Shown: in pieces, positions 1 through 9,588 of the stretch | Position numbering within the stretch: the stretch's first letter is position 1 | Layout of the letters: the number at the start of each line of letters is the position of its first letter | NCBI RefSeq assembly: GCF_920984735.1 | Contig: NZ_CAKLBU010000009.1 | Coordinates: 1 to 64,000 of the forward strand | Source: Pedobacter sp. Leaf250 | GTDB lineage: Bacteria; Bacteroidota; Bacteroidia; Sphingobacteriales; Sphingobacteriaceae | Length of the DNA stretch: 64,000 nucleotides | Direction: 5' to 3' | The notes under the pieces: model-generated | What the model was told of the DNA's origin: nothing | Databases searched by the model: none | Seen by the model: only the letters and a program-made list of their open reading frames with translations | Made by a program: the position numbers and the translations under genes

Positions 1-142
1 CTGAAAAATCTACAATTTCACGTATATTTGACATAAGCCTTAGTTTTGAGTATAAAATTATCTTTTTATTGTAGCAAGTTTGACTACTTCTCGAACTAAG
101 GCTCTTATTAATACATGGATACTTTTTGTGTACTGATGAAAA

Positions 143-173
143 AGATTGCCACGTCGTTTCTCCTTGCAATGAC
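143..173 (-). repeat. Dispersed repeat, CGTCATTGCGAGGAGGAACGACG family, copy 1
   Basis: On the minus strand this reads GTCATTGCAAGGAGAAACGA, then CGTGGCAATCT. It matches 28814-28844 on the plus strand with only a few differences over about 31 bases. Two copies 28 kb apart, both non-coding, mark a dispersed intergenic repeat. Similar words are known from many bacterial genomes. Function unknown. Confidence 0.6.
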
Positions 174-357
174 AGAAAGTGTGAGAATGACAGAAGTTTG
201 AAAAAGATTGTAATGAATGGCGGGACTGCCATTGCCGAAGAATTACTGTAAATGCTTTTCTCAATATGATTTATAAAATTTTAGGATTAACAGGATAGCA
301 GCATAACGCTATTAAAGATTAAACAATTAACCAGCTCAAACAGTTAACCAATTTTCT

Positions 358-365
358 TATCTTTG
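358..365 (+). promoter_or_regulatory. Bacteroidota -7 element before prfC
   Basis: TATCTTTG matches the Bacteroidota primary sigma -7 consensus TAnnTTTG. It lies 87 bases before the prfC start codon. I see no clear TTG at the -33 position, so this is a moderate call. Confidence 0.4.
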
Positions 366-452
366 CAGCCTGATGAAACAAAATTATTCAAATCTTATCG
401 CAGTTAAATTCCTTTAACCAGGTTTCATCGCCATTTTTTACCCAAAATTATT

Positions 453-2036
453 ATGCTTAACCCTGAAATAGAAAAACGTAAAACCTTTGCCATTATTAGT
501 CACCCCGATGCGGGCAAAACCACTTTAACCGAGAAATTTCTGCTTTTTGGTGGTGCCATTAACACAGCTGGGGCCGTAAAACGGAACAAAGCAAACCAAA
601 GCAATACGTCTGATTTTATGGAAATTGAGAAACAGCGTGGTATCTCGGTGGCGACTTCGGTGATGGGTTTTGAGTACAGCGGCAAGCGCATCAACATCTT
701 GGATACGCCTGGGCACAAGGATTTTGCTGAAGATACTTACCGAACTCTATCGGCTGTGGATAGCGTAATTTTAGTGGTCGACTGTGTGAAAGGTGTGGAG
801 GAACAGACGGAAAAATTAATGTCGGTTTGCCGAATGCGGAATACGCCTGTAATTATTTTCGTTAATAAAATGGATCGTGAGGGTAAGGAAGCTTACGATT
901 TATTGGATGAAATTGAGGAAAAACTAAACATCAGTTTATGTCCGCTTTCCTGGCCAATTGGGCAAGGACACACATTTAAAGGGGTTTATAGCATTTACAA
1001 TAAACATTTAAATTTATTCAACTCTGATAAGACCAAAGTTACCGATTCGGTTGTGGCGGCGAATGATTTGAATGACCCATCACTTTTGAATTATTTGAAA
1101 GAGAATGAGATAAACAACCTGAAAGATGATGTTGAATTGGTTGATGGTATTTACGGCAAAATTGATAAGGATTTATACACTGAGGGTTTGGTTGCACCCG
1201 TATTTTTTGGTAGTGCAATTAATAACTTCGGAATTAAGGAGCTTTTAGATACGTTTATTGATATTGCTCCAAGTCCACGCCACCGTGAAGCCGAAGAACG
1301 TGATGTTTTGGTGGAAGAGAAAAACTTTAGTGGTTTCGTGTTTAAAATCCATGCCAATTTAGACCCAAAACACCGCGATAGAATTGCTTTCTTGCGTATT
1401 TGTTCGGGTAAATTTGAGCGAAATAAGTTTTACTACCATACCCGTCAGGATAAGAAACTGAAATTCTCAAATCCGATGGATTTTATGGCGAACGAAAAAA
1501 GTATTGTTGAAGAAGCTTGGCCAGGTGATGTGGTTGGTTTGTATGATAGCGGTAACTTTAAAATTGGCGATACGTTAACCGAAGGTGAAAAATTGCAGTT
1601 TAAAGGTATTCCAAGTTTCTCTCCATCTATTTTTAAAGAAGTAGAAAACATGGACCCAATGCGTACTAAACAGCTGGAAAAAGGCATTGAGCAATTAACC
1701 GACGAAGGTGTTGCACAATTATTTGTGATGCAACCTGGAAATAGAAAAGTAATTGGTGCAGTAGGTGAACTTCAGTTCGAGGTAATCAACTTCCGTTTGG
1801 AGCATGAATATGGCGCTAAATGTCGTTTTCGTACCTTGAGTTACACCCGTTCAAGTTGGGTAACTTCATCTGACAGGAAGAAATTGGATGAATTTGTGAA
1901 GCGTAAACAACAACATATCGGTTTCGATAAGGAAGCAAATCCGGTTTATTTATCAGATAGTGATTACATGATTAATTTAACTAAACAGGATTATCCTGAT
2001 ATCGACTTCCATAAAACAAGTGAGTTTAAAAGTTAA
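453..2036 (+). CDS. prfC: Peptide chain release factor 3 (RF3)
   Basis: RF3 is the class II release factor GTPase that removes RF1 or RF2 from the ribosome after peptide release. The 527-residue length equals that of the family. Visible motifs: P-loop HPDAGKTT at 17-24, switch I region RGIS at 62-65, DTPGH at 84-88 and NKMD at 138-141, followed by the EF-G-like domains with the RF3 C-terminal part. The gene stands alone behind a TAnnTTTG promoter element. Its last codons run into the AGTTTAAAAGTTAAAGG word that recurs in other spacers of this window. The identification is firm. Confidence 0.97.
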   Translation: MLNPEIEKRKTFAIISHPDAGKTTLTEKFLLFGGAINTAGAVKRNKANQSNTSDFMEIEKQRGISVATSVMGFEYSGKRINILDTPGHKDFAEDTYRTLSAVDSVILVVDCVKGVEEQTEKLMSVCRMRNTPVIIFVNKMDREGKEAYDLLDEIEEKLNISLCPLSWPIGQGHTFKGVYSIYNKHLNLFNSDKTKVTDSVVAANDLNDPSLLNYLKENEINNLKDDVELVDGIYGKIDKDLYTEGLVAPVFFGSAINNFGIKELLDTFIDIAPSPRHREAEERDVLVEEKNFSGFVFKIHANLDPKHRDRIAFLRICSGKFERNKFYYHTRQDKKLKFSNPMDFMANEKSIVEEAWPGDVVGLYDSGNFKIGDTLTEGEKLQFKGIPSFSPSIFKEVENMDPMRTKQLEKGIEQLTDEGVAQLFVMQPGNRKVIGAVGELQFEVINFRLEHEYGAKCRFRTLSYTRSSWVTSSDRKKLDEFVKRKQQHIGFDKEANPVYLSDSDYMINLTKQDYPDIDFHKTSEFKS

Positions 2037-2092
2037 AGGTGATGCAACTAAAGTTTAAAATTTTTCATCTGATTAGTATTAAACCATACAAT

Positions 2093-2461
2093 ATGAAAAA
2101 TAAAGTTTTTGCCGTTGCTTCAGTATTGCTGTTTGCCTTATTAATTTCTTCTTGTGCAACATTAAAAACTGATCCAAAATCGTGGACGCTGCTGATCTCT
2201 TTGGAACCAAATAAAAAATTAACAGTTAATTTGGCTGATAAATCTGCATTTGATGTAGATATACAGAACCCTACGAAAAGTGTGATTACTGTAAAAAATG
2301 CCAATAAAGATCAAACTGTTGTTGATGGTAAGATTACCTTATCGGTTTTACCTGGAAATAATGTTGAAATTCTAAATCTTTCCAAAAAGAATATCAAACC
2401 TATTGTTAGCGTGTATAATCATAAAGCTATGGTTGTTTCTGACGTTTCTGCAATTAAATAA
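2093..2461 (+). CDS. Small putative lipoprotein
   Basis: About 122 residues from the ATG at 2093. A GTG at 2039 would add 18 residues ahead of the signal sequence and is less likely. The N-terminus has a lysine, a hydrophobic stretch and the lipobox LISSC, so it should be a lipid-anchored envelope protein. The rest is a small beta-rich domain with no motif I recognise. It follows prfC by 56 bases and could be co-transcribed, but nothing ties it to translation. Confidence 0.7.
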   Translation: MKNKVFAVASVLLFALLISSCATLKTDPKSWTLLISLEPNKKLTVNLADKSAFDVDIQNPTKSVITVKNANKDQTVVDGKITLSVLPGNNVEILNLSKKNIKPIVSVYNHKAMVVSDVSAIK

Positions 2462-2561
2462 TTATCTACTTTTAGATTTTTAGTATTTGCAAATCAAATT
2501 GCAAATCAATGATCAATTTTATGTGATTTCTGCTTTCCTTTGCGACATAATTTGAAACATT

Positions 2562-3167
2562 ATGGTTAATTACAGCGAAATTTTCAGTGATCAGGGAATG
2601 GATTATCAAACCTATCGTGCATTGGTAGACCAACTTTTGTTAGAGGGAAAGGCTACGGGTGATGTAACTTACGATTTGCACTACACTAAAATGAATGTGC
2701 AACGTATGACTCGCGTGGATAAAACAGCAACTTTAACTGATGAATTAACCTCAACCATAAGTGGATTAAAAGCGCACTATAAATTTTTGGTAATTACGGA
2801 AGGTTGGTGCGGAGATGCTGCACAAATTGTTCCTGTATTTAATAAAATTGCCACGGCATCATTAGGAAAAATTGATTTGAAATTTGTACTTCGTGATAAA
2901 AATCTACCCTTAATTGATGCGCACTTAACTAATGGCGGTAGAGCCATTCCGGTTTTAATTGTGCTTAATGAAATTGCAGATCATGTTTTAGCAACTTGGG
3001 CGCCAAGGCCGCAGGTTTTGCAAGAATTGCTAAAAGAATGGCGAAAAGAAACTTCTGAAATGCCAATTTTAGCCGAGAAGCTTCATGGTTGGTATGCTAA
3101 AGATAAAACACAAAGTACACAAATAGAACTTAATGATCTTTTGAAGGGGTTAGAGAATCATAGTTAA
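2562..3167 (+). CDS. Thioredoxin-fold protein with a single active-site cysteine
   Basis: 201 residues of the Bacteroidota thioredoxin-family type. The active-site region reads [10 protein letters not shown] at 79-88, so the usual CxxC is CGDA with only Cys83 present. A cis-Pro-like segment RAIPVLIVL follows. With one cysteine it cannot be a normal dithiol-disulfide reductase. A monothiol role or a non-redox role is possible. There is no signal peptide, so it is probably cytoplasmic. It converges on the fic gene with a 4-base overlap at 3164-3167. Confidence 0.8.
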   Translation: MVNYSEIFSDQGMDYQTYRALVDQLLLEGKATGDVTYDLHYTKMNVQRMTRVDKTATLTDELTSTISGLKAHYKFLVITEGWCGDAAQIVPVFNKIATASLGKIDLKFVLRDKNLPLIDAHLTNGGRAIPVLIVLNEIADHVLATWAPRPQVLQELLKEWRKETSEMPILAEKLHGWYAKDKTQSTQIELNDLLKGLENHS

Positions 3168-3721
3168 TTATCGTCGCTATCTTTTTCATAGCCTTCATAA
3201 TAATAAGATTGTTCTATACCTTTAAAAATAACTTCCCTATTGTCCACATCATCGGTTAGATTAGCCAAAAGCAAAGTTCTTAATTCTAGGTCGTTAATTG
3301 GGCTACGCTCCATAGCCTGTAAGTAAAGTGTTTTATCAATATATTGCCAATTTACTAATCTTTGAAGTTGTTTTTTTAAGATCATATCCAACCAAATTCG
3401 CATTGTCCTACCATTTCCTTCCATAAATGGATGTGCAATGTTCATTTCTACATATTTTGCAACAATTTCTTCAAAAGTAGTTTCTGGCATTAATTCCACC
3501 TTTGCTAAAATTTCGTTAAGGTAAAGCGCAGTTGCGAACCTAAAGCCACCTTTTGAAATATTTAATGTTCGTATTTTGCCAGCGAAGTCAGATAAATTAT
3601 CGAACAGGGATAGATGTATTTCTTGTAATCCTTTAGTTGAGCCTATTTCGATTTTTGTAATATCTCCACTATCAAATAAACGGAAAGCATTTTCTAAACT
3701 TCTTTTGTCGATATTTTTCAT
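3164..3721 (-). CDS. fic: Class III Fic protein adenylyltransferase
   Basis: 185 residues. Fic enzymes usually transfer AMP from ATP to hydroxyl side chains of target proteins. The complete catalytic motif HPFMEGNGR lies at 97-105, with catalytic His97. Near the C-terminus SYYYEG at 172-177 fits the inhibitory motif (S/T)xxxE(G/N), with Glu176 expected to obstruct ATP positioning. A C-terminal inhibitory helix in a short stand-alone protein is the class III arrangement known from Neisseria meningitidis Fic, which has nearly the same length. No separate antitoxin gene lies beside it, which fits built-in inhibition. The target is unknown; some relatives modify GyrB or ParE. Confidence 0.9.
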   Translation of the reverse strand: MKNIDKRSLENAFRLFDSGDITKIEIGSTKGLQEIHLSLFDNLSDFAGKIRTLNISKGGFRFATALYLNEILAKVELMPETTFEEIVAKYVEMNIAHPFMEGNGRTMRIWLDMILKKQLQRLVNWQYIDKTLYLQAMERSPINDLELRTLLLANLTDDVDNREVIFKGIEQSYYYEGYEKDSDDN

Positions 3722-3749
3722 TTGTTATTTGAAGAATGAAAGAATCAAA

Positions 3750-4031
3750 TTAATCAACCGAAACCGTTAATCCTTCTTGCTGTAAAATTTTGCGGTAAAC
3801 TTCCATCTCTGTAAATGAGCCTTCTAATACCGGACATTTTCCGTCATTATGTACCTTCCATGCAATTTTCTCTGCTTGAGATTCGTTATAATCTAAATAT
3901 TTCATCATACAGTAAATCACATGATCGAAAGTATTTACATCATCATTCCACAAAATAAGGCGATGTACAGTTTTTAGGGAAGTTAAAATTTCTTCGAGCG
4001 TAAAGGTCTCTTCTTTGGTTTCTGTAGACAT
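3750..4031 (-). CDS. clpS: ATP-dependent Clp protease adaptor ClpS
   Basis: 93 residues, typical for ClpS, the adaptor that binds N-degron substrates and docks on ClpA/ClpC. The core LILWNDDVNTFDHVIYCMM carries the conserved NDD and T-x-x-x-V segment of the N-end residue pocket, followed by the helix with AWKVHNDGK. It lies 28 bases upstream of fic on the same strand and may be co-transcribed. No clp protease gene is in the window. Confidence 0.93.
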   Translation of the reverse strand: MSTETKEETFTLEEILTSLKTVHRLILWNDDVNTFDHVIYCMMKYLDYNESQAEKIAWKVHNDGKCPVLEGSFTEMEVYRKILQQEGLTVSVD

Positions 4032-4055
4032 GGGTGCAAAAATAACTATTTTTAC

Positions 4056-4154
4056 GGAAGATGTAATATGTTAAATGGAAGATGGTTATGATTATTTTGT
4101 ATGTTAATAGCCTTTAAATTACATTTTCCATCTTACCTCTTCTATCTTTCATCT
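4056..4154. repeat. Imperfect intergenic palindrome, GGAAGATGG word
   Basis: The left arm at 4056-4085 is built of GAAGATG and AATGGAAGATGG. The right arm at 4121-4154 contains TTCCATCTTACC and TTCTATCTTTCATC. The arms are partly complementary. It sits between divergent clpS and the ketosynthase gene. It shares its words with the palindromes at 24569-24636 and inside metH. Confidence 0.5.
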
Positions 4155-4161
4155 GATTTAA

Positions 4162-4169
4162 TACATTTG
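4162..4169 (+). promoter_or_regulatory. Bacteroidota -7 element before the FabH-like gene
   Basis: TACATTTG fits TAnnTTTG and ends 16 bases before the ATG at 4186. No convincing -33 TTG is visible. Confidence 0.4.
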
Positions 4170-4185
4170 TTAACCAAATTAAAAT

Positions 4186-5238
4186 ATGAGCATGCATCAA
4201 TCTAAAATAGCAGGGATAGGTTATTACGTACCAAAAAACGTTTATACCAACAATGATTTAAGTCGCTTTATGGATACCAACGATGAGTGGATTCAAGAGC
4301 GTACCGGAATTAAAGAACGTCGTTTTGCCGATCGTAATGAAGAAACGACCACAACCATGGGTATCGAAGCAGCTAAAATTGCCATAGAACGTGCCGGTAT
4401 TACAGCAAAGGATGTAGATTTTATTGTTTTTGCTACATTAAGTCCTGATTATTACTTTCCTGGCTGCGGTGTTTTATTGCAGCGTGAAATGGGAATGGGC
4501 GAAATAGGTGCTTTAGATATTCGTAATCAATGTTCAGGATTTGTTTATGCGCTTTCGGTTGCTGATCAGTTTGTTAAAACGGGTATGTATAAAAATGTTT
4601 TAGTAGTGGGTAGCGAGAAACATTCTTTTGCAATGGATTTTGAAACCCGCAGCCGTAACGTGTCGGTTATTTTTGGCGATGGGGCAGGAGCGGTTGTACT
4701 TCAGCCTACAGACGAAAAAGGTAAGGGGATTTTAAGTACTCATTTACATAGCGATGGTGCAGATGCCGAAATTTTGGCCATGTATTATCCAGGTTCTCAT
4801 GCCAATAAATGGATGAAAGATAAACCTGCTTTTCCTGATCAAGAGTTGGGCGGATTATTTATGACGCCAGAGATTTTGGAAAGTGGTGCGGCATTGCCTT
4901 ATATGGATGGCCCAGCTGTATTTAAAAAAGCGGTTGTTAAATTTCCAGAGGTAATAAAAGAGGCTTTGGCAGCCAATGATTTAACCGAAAAAGATATCGA
5001 TATGCTGGTTCCTCATCAGGCGAATTTGCGTATCAGCCAGTATGTACAAAACCTATTGGGGTTAAGTGATGATCAGGTTTTTAATAACATTCAAAAATAC
5101 GGAAATACTACCGCAGCATCTGTTCCTATCGCATTATGCGAAGCCTGGGAAGCTGGTAAAATTAAAGATGGCGATTTAGTTTGCCTTGCAGCATTTGGAT
5201 CTGGCTTTACCTGGGCAAGTGCGTTGATTAGGTGGTAG
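4186..5238 (+). CDS. 3-oxoacyl-ACP synthase III family protein (FabH-like)
   Basis: 350 residues of the ketosynthase III fold. The catalytic triad is intact: Cys116 in RNQCSGF, His277 in PHQANLRI and Asn307 in KYGNTTAASVPI. Such enzymes condense acyl-CoA with malonyl-ACP to start fatty acid synthesis, but many Bacteroidota carry extra copies for other lipids. The gene is not next to plsX or fab genes, so I do not assign fabH itself. Start ATG 4186, or two codons later at 4192. Confidence 0.88.
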   Translation: MSMHQSKIAGIGYYVPKNVYTNNDLSRFMDTNDEWIQERTGIKERRFADRNEETTTTMGIEAAKIAIERAGITAKDVDFIVFATLSPDYYFPGCGVLLQREMGMGEIGALDIRNQCSGFVYALSVADQFVKTGMYKNVLVVGSEKHSFAMDFETRSRNVSVIFGDGAGAVVLQPTDEKGKGILSTHLHSDGADAEILAMYYPGSHANKWMKDKPAFPDQELGGLFMTPEILESGAALPYMDGPAVFKKAVVKFPEVIKEALAANDLTEKDIDMLVPHQANLRISQYVQNLLGLSDDQVFNNIQKYGNTTAASVPIALCEAWEAGKIKDGDLVCLAAFGSGFTWASALIRW

Positions 5239-5244
5239 TTGGAG

Positions 5245-5339
5245 CTAAAAGGTTAAAGACCAAAGACTAAAGCTGAAATAGCGATATTTTCATCGTAACG
5301 GTCGAGTTATTCTTTGGTCTTTAATCTTTTACCTTTTAG
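5245..5339. repeat. Intergenic palindrome with GGTTAAAGACCAAAG words
   Basis: The left arm CTAAAAGGTTAAAGACCAAAG starts at 5245. The right arm at 5311-5339 holds a perfect 14-base complement (TCTTTGGTCTTTAA) and a final CCTTTTAG, separated by a 7-base insertion. It lies between convergent genes, and the right arm includes the last codons and stop of the minus-strand gene. It might act as a bidirectional terminator, but neither side has a proper T-run. Confidence 0.65.
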
Positions 5340-7761
5340 AAATAAAATCTCCCAAATAACTACATTCTCCAGCGGCAATTTGGTAAAAAGGTGTTTTGCT
5401 ATAGCTTAACTTTAATTCTTTAAAGTATGGATTATTATAATTTGCTTTGATAAAGTTCTTATACTTCAGATCATCTTTATCCCAATAACTGAAAGAGTTT
5501 AATTGCGAATTTAAAATAATTTGCTTTTGTGCACATTTAGCCAACATAAAAGTGCATTTAGCCTTAAAATCAGGATCTGTGCTTAAGGTTCTAGCCTTTA
5601 AGTACCATGCTTTCGCAGTTTGGGCTTTTTTGTAATCTACATCATAACCATATTTCGCCGGACTGCTGTTGTCATACGTAGACCAATCATAGCTGATTAA
5701 AAACCAACTATTTCCATAATAACCCGTTTGATAAACAGCGTTGGCCATTTTGTAATAATAAAGCGCCGCATTCTTTTTATCGCTAACAGTCAGTTTTTGC
5801 AAGCGAAGCATTTCTGTTGCAAAAGCTTTTTTAGTAACTGATGCCTTTGCTGCTACGAATTTTTTTGGATAATCATTTATCGTTTGAACGAAAGGATTTG
5901 AATAAAGCTTCGAGTTTGCATCGTCCGCATAATAATTTTCAGGATTGAAATAATTATAGTTAGGCGATACCTTTGCAAACATTTGAAGTGCCTTGTCGTA
6001 TTGGTGCGTTCTTAAATAAGTAGTACCATAAAGCTCATAAAAATCGTCGTTTTTAAGTTGATTTAAAGCTTTAGCCAATAAGGCAGTTAAATCTTTTCCG
6101 GCGGCTTTGGTTTTATATACTGCTAAACCCTGCATACTTTTCGGACTTAAATACTGCTGCCAGAAAGTTGTACTCTGGTAACTTATGTTTCTAAATAACG
6201 AGTTTTCTTTTAACGTTTTAGATTCCAAATCTCCTTTAACCATAGCCAACGCAGCTTTTGATGTATCGCCCAGTTTTAAATAGGCTGGTGCTAATATTTG
6301 CTGGTAAAAATTTCTGGTGGTTCTGCTAAATCTTTTATCCTCATTTCCCCAATCGTTAACCTGAGTTTCATTTTCTGCGAAGCGCTTTCCATCAAGCCAT
6401 TTCAGGGTAGGTAACAAATCGTTTTCGTTAAAAGGGTTTCCTTTTTTGATGTTTTTAGCTTTGATCAATAAATCAGTAATTCGATATTGGTCACGTAATT
6501 TTTCAGGAAGTTTATCTGGATTTAAAATGGCTAAATAATTCGATGCCAGGAAATCTTTATTCTCCATCCAAGATAAATATGCGGCAGTTAAAGTCCCGAG
6601 TTCTGGCTGCGGATATTTCCTTTCTGTAGCCAGTTTTACAGCAAAATTCCTAACGTTATTCAATTGTTTCAAATTAATTGCCTTCACACTATCTTTTTGC
6701 TTCTGATTATCGTTTGCAGAAAAATAATAACTGTAAGATATTTTCGCAATATCGCTCGATTCAATTAACGCTTGCTCTAATTTATTTACTTCTCTAACCA
6801 ATAGCGCTCCATTCAACTCGCTTTTTGGTTCATATTGATAAACTTTATTTAAGCTTTCGATATTAAAATCTGGATTGCCAAAACCATTTATTGCCCAAAT
6901 ATTAGCTTTTTCGTTATTAGTTTTGGCATATTTTAATGCACCATTTACCGGAGCGCTATTGTAATAATAATTCTTGTAAGCTTGTATTCTTCTTTCGGGA
7001 TTACTTGCGAAAACCTTCGAAAATAAAAAAGCAGATTCTTCTGGATTTCCAAGCCTACGGATAGAACCTGCATAAAGTGCCAAAGCCCAACCTTTTACTG
7101 CACTATTTAATTTATTAGTTTTAATAAATTTATCGTAAACATTTTTACTTTCAGCGTGAAGGCCTGCGTAATGAAACATTCTTTCTGCTTGATAAGCGTA
7201 ACGCAATTTCAGGAAATTATCCTTTTCCAATTTCGTTAATTCCAAGGCATCTTTTGCCAAAATGTTCATCGTTGTGCTATCGCGGGGTTGTGGATCCCAA
7301 AGATTAAAGCTTGCATTGGCATAAGGCTCACATTCTTTGGCGAAGGCGTAATATTTCAATACTGCGTTGTTTTTGCTCAATCCTTGTATAAAGGTATTTT
7401 GTTGCAAACTGTCTGGCAATTCAGAAAGTTTCCCATCGTAATCAACAAGTTTTTTATTCGTTGCGCTATCAACCTCATACATAATCTTATGTACATCGTG
7501 TTCTTTAACGCCCAAATATTTCGCCCATTCACGACTATTAATTTCCGATTCACTCGCTACATCTTCTTCGCTGTTTAAATAGGCCATTTGATTGAAGGCA
7601 AATGGTGTGTATTCATCTCCCTCAATATTATTATGGAAATAGGTAATGTAATAATCGTAAGGATCTATTTCGCCACCACATGCAATATTTACAGCAATTT
7701 CGCCGAAAAATGTAAGCAAGAAAACGCTAAAAATTAGCGATAACTTTTTGAAAGTCTTCAT
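5329..7761 (-). CDS. Large uncharacterised exported protein, helical-repeat-like
   Basis: 810 residues. The N-terminus has a signal sequence with a Cys near residue 28 (NIACGG), so it may be a lipoprotein, although the lipobox is weak. The body is rich in Tyr, Asn and Lys and has segments resembling TPR helices, for example KALQMFAKVSPNYNYF and TSKAALAMVKGD. No catalytic motif is visible. It overlaps the end of the upstream gene by 35 bases, so the two are probably translationally coupled. An envelope scaffold or binding protein is a guess only. Confidence 0.7.
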   Translation of the reverse strand: MKTFKKLSLIFSVFLLTFFGEIAVNIACGGEIDPYDYYITYFHNNIEGDEYTPFAFNQMAYLNSEEDVASESEINSREWAKYLGVKEHDVHKIMYEVDSATNKKLVDYDGKLSELPDSLQQNTFIQGLSKNNAVLKYYAFAKECEPYANASFNLWDPQPRDSTTMNILAKDALELTKLEKDNFLKLRYAYQAERMFHYAGLHAESKNVYDKFIKTNKLNSAVKGWALALYAGSIRRLGNPEESAFLFSKVFASNPERRIQAYKNYYYNSAPVNGALKYAKTNNEKANIWAINGFGNPDFNIESLNKVYQYEPKSELNGALLVREVNKLEQALIESSDIAKISYSYYFSANDNQKQKDSVKAINLKQLNNVRNFAVKLATERKYPQPELGTLTAAYLSWMENKDFLASNYLAILNPDKLPEKLRDQYRITDLLIKAKNIKKGNPFNENDLLPTLKWLDGKRFAENETQVNDWGNEDKRFSRTTRNFYQQILAPAYLKLGDTSKAALAMVKGDLESKTLKENSLFRNISYQSTTFWQQYLSPKSMQGLAVYKTKAAGKDLTALLAKALNQLKNDDFYELYGTTYLRTHQYDKALQMFAKVSPNYNYFNPENYYADDANSKLYSNPFVQTINDYPKKFVAAKASVTKKAFATEMLRLQKLTVSDKKNAALYYYKMANAVYQTGYYGNSWFLISYDWSTYDNSSPAKYGYDVDYKKAQTAKAWYLKARTLSTDPDFKAKCTFMLAKCAQKQIILNSQLNSFSYWDKDDLKYKNFIKANYNNPYFKELKLSYSKTPFYQIAAGECSYLGDFISKR

Positions 7762-8752
7762 TCGTAAAATGTTTTAAAAGGTCGATATCGAGATGATAGA
7801 AAACGAGGTTTCGTTCTTCTGGTTTTAAATATCGTGATAAAAATTTGGATGACGCAAGTAAATCTTCGGGAGAAATTTCTTCCCAACGAATCACATCACC
7901 ATGTCTCAAACCAGCGGCAGGGTAATCTATTAAAAGATCGTATAAAATGGTGTTGCCTCTTTGTTTAAATAATTTTTTATCACGTAATTGAGCTTTGCTA
8001 ATCCGCTTGGAAATTCCAGCATATTTCAAATTTCTAAAAACAACTGCCCATTCAAATATGGGAAGTGCCACATCTAGTTTTAAAGGATAATTTTCCAGAT
8101 AATCTTTCAAATATATATCCATTTCCTTTTGATCAATGATAGAATTTTGCTCTCCATATTTGCGGAGATTACCCATATTGTAACACATTAGCATGGCCTT
8201 TTCAACCGGTGGAATACCACTTGTGGCAACGTTTTTTACCTGATGAAGGCGCAGCGTAACCGAAATATTTTTGCCTTTTAAAAGTGGATGGATTTTTAGA
8301 TGGTTAAGGAAATTGAAATAGTGGTCTCGGGTAGTTTTGGTCCAATCGCAATCGATTTGAAGTTCCGAATAATTTGATTTCCCAGCTTGTTTTACTTTGG
8401 CCTCAACAAAAACTGCAATGTGATCAGCAAGTAACTTTATCCTGTTCGAATCTATCTGATTAAAAATCCGATTAACCAAAAATACAACTGGAATGATGTT
8501 AACCTGTTGCGGTAAAGGATCAGAAAATTTTATTGGTGAAACCGGAATGTCTTGTTGAAAATCAGGATTGAAATCTACATCCATAATGCGCACATAAAGC
8601 GATTTTGATTTAAATTGATGGAGATATTCCGTTTCTGATTTGTTGTTTTTATAATCGGTTCTCCAAAAATAAAATGTCGTGTGAACAATTGATTTCTGCT
8701 TACAAGCAAATAAGAAAAATACAAAAATCACTAAAATACTTATCTTGCGCAT
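7727..8752 (-). CDS. Uncharacterised lipoprotein, possible glycosidase-like barrel
   Basis: About 341 residues from the ATG at 8752, where MRKISILVIFVFFLFACK gives a signal sequence with lipobox LFAC. A start at 8770 would add six residues before it. Strand-like segments ELQIDCDWT and MLMCYNMGN recall the strand ends of TIM-barrel glycoside hydrolase-like proteins (compare DUF3142), but I cannot point to a catalytic dyad. It forms a two-gene unit with the 810-residue protein. The function is not known. Confidence 0.65.
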   Translation of the reverse strand: MRKISILVIFVFFLFACKQKSIVHTTFYFWRTDYKNNKSETEYLHQFKSKSLYVRIMDVDFNPDFQQDIPVSPIKFSDPLPQQVNIIPVVFLVNRIFNQIDSNRIKLLADHIAVFVEAKVKQAGKSNYSELQIDCDWTKTTRDHYFNFLNHLKIHPLLKGKNISVTLRLHQVKNVATSGIPPVEKAMLMCYNMGNLRKYGEQNSIIDQKEMDIYLKDYLENYPLKLDVALPIFEWAVVFRNLKYAGISKRISKAQLRDKKLFKQRGNTILYDLLIDYPAAGLRHGDVIRWEEISPEDLLASSKFLSRYLKPEERNLVFYHLDIDLLKHFTNEDFQKVIANF

Positions 8753-8782
8753 ATCAATTTTATCGATCAAAAGTAATATAAA

Positions 8783-9235
8783 ATGCGAGCAGTTTTACAA
8801 AGAGTTACACAAGCAAGTTGCACTGTTGATGGAAATATAACAGGCCAAATTAAAGATGGATTTTTGGTGCTGTTGGGCATTGAAGATGCCGATACGGCCG
8901 ATGATTTGGATTGGCTTGCCTCAAAAATTGTAAACATGAGGGTTTTTGGTGATGAAAATGGATTAATGAATAAATCACTGGCAGATGTTAACGGTGATAT
9001 TTTGCTGATTAGTCAATTTACCCTATTTGCCTCCACGAAAAAAGGAAATAGACCAGGATTTACTAGAGCGGCAAGACCAGACGTTGCGATTCCGTTATAC
9101 GATAAAATGATGGAGAAATTATCCCTTTTAACGGGAAAGAAAATACAAGTAGGAATTTTTGGAGCTGATATGAAAATTGCCTTGGTAAACGATGGACCAA
9201 CAACTATTTTAATTGATACAAAAAACAAGGAATAA
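8783..9235 (+). CDS. dtd: D-aminoacyl-tRNA deacylase
   Basis: 150 residues, standard length. Dtd hydrolyses D-amino acids mischarged on tRNA. Both signature motifs are present: SQFTLFA at 77-83 and NDGPTT at 136-141, the latter in place of the cross-subunit NxGPxT loop. It is divergent from the lipoprotein pair and is followed after 3 bases by the MazG-like gene, so the two form a housekeeping operon. Confidence 0.97.
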   Translation: MRAVLQRVTQASCTVDGNITGQIKDGFLVLLGIEDADTADDLDWLASKIVNMRVFGDENGLMNKSLADVNGDILLISQFTLFASTKKGNRPGFTRAARPDVAIPLYDKMMEKLSLLTGKKIQVGIFGADMKIALVNDGPTTILIDTKNKE

Positions 9236-9238
9236 AAC

Positions 9239-9565
9239 ATGACCATAAATGAAGCACAGGAAACAGTAGATCATTGGATCAAAACCACCGGTATCAGGTA
9301 TTTTAATGAACTAACCAATACCGCGATTTTAATGGAGGAAGTTGGCGAAGTTGCCAGAATTATGGCCCGAAAATACGGTGAGCAGTCTTTCAAAAAAAGT
9401 GATGAAGATGTAAATCTTGCCGATGAGATGGCCGATGTAATGTTCGTGCTGATTTGTTTGGCCAATCAAACTGGTATCAACTTAACAGAAGCGCTCGAAA
9501 AAAACCTCGAAAAGAAAACCATCCGCGATGCGGATAGACATAAAAATAATGAGAAGTTGAAATAG
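9239..9565 (+). CDS. MazG-like nucleotide pyrophosphohydrolase
   Basis: 108 residues, all-alpha NTP pyrophosphatase family. The metal-binding ExxE...ExxD pattern is visible in MEEVGEVAR at 32-40 and ADEMADVMF at 61-69. These enzymes hydrolyse (d)NTPs, often damaged ones, to monophosphate and pyrophosphate. The gene is closely spaced behind dtd, giving two small sanitising enzymes in one unit. Confidence 0.88.
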   Translation: MTINEAQETVDHWIKTTGIRYFNELTNTAILMEEVGEVARIMARKYGEQSFKKSDEDVNLADEMADVMFVLICLANQTGINLTEALEKNLEKKTIRDADRHKNNEKLK

Positions 9566-9588
9566 GTCTGAAATATTTAGTCAGGATT

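Larger units (their letters stand above)
1..452. other. Gene-free left edge with one dispersed repeat
   Basis: No convincing coding region is visible. A minus-strand frame at 58-264 is open, but it runs through the dispersed repeat at 143-173 and its product resembles nothing. The last 100 bases are AT-rich leader of prfC with a promoter-like TATCTTTG at 358-365. Confidence 0.6.

Noticed and set aside
58..264. Open frame of 68 codons on the minus strand
   Set aside because: It overlaps the dispersed repeat, has no start context or recognisable protein character.
5329..5345. Terminator reading of the palindrome after the FabH-like gene
   Set aside because: The stem is interrupted and lacks a T-run on either strand, so I list it as a repeat only.
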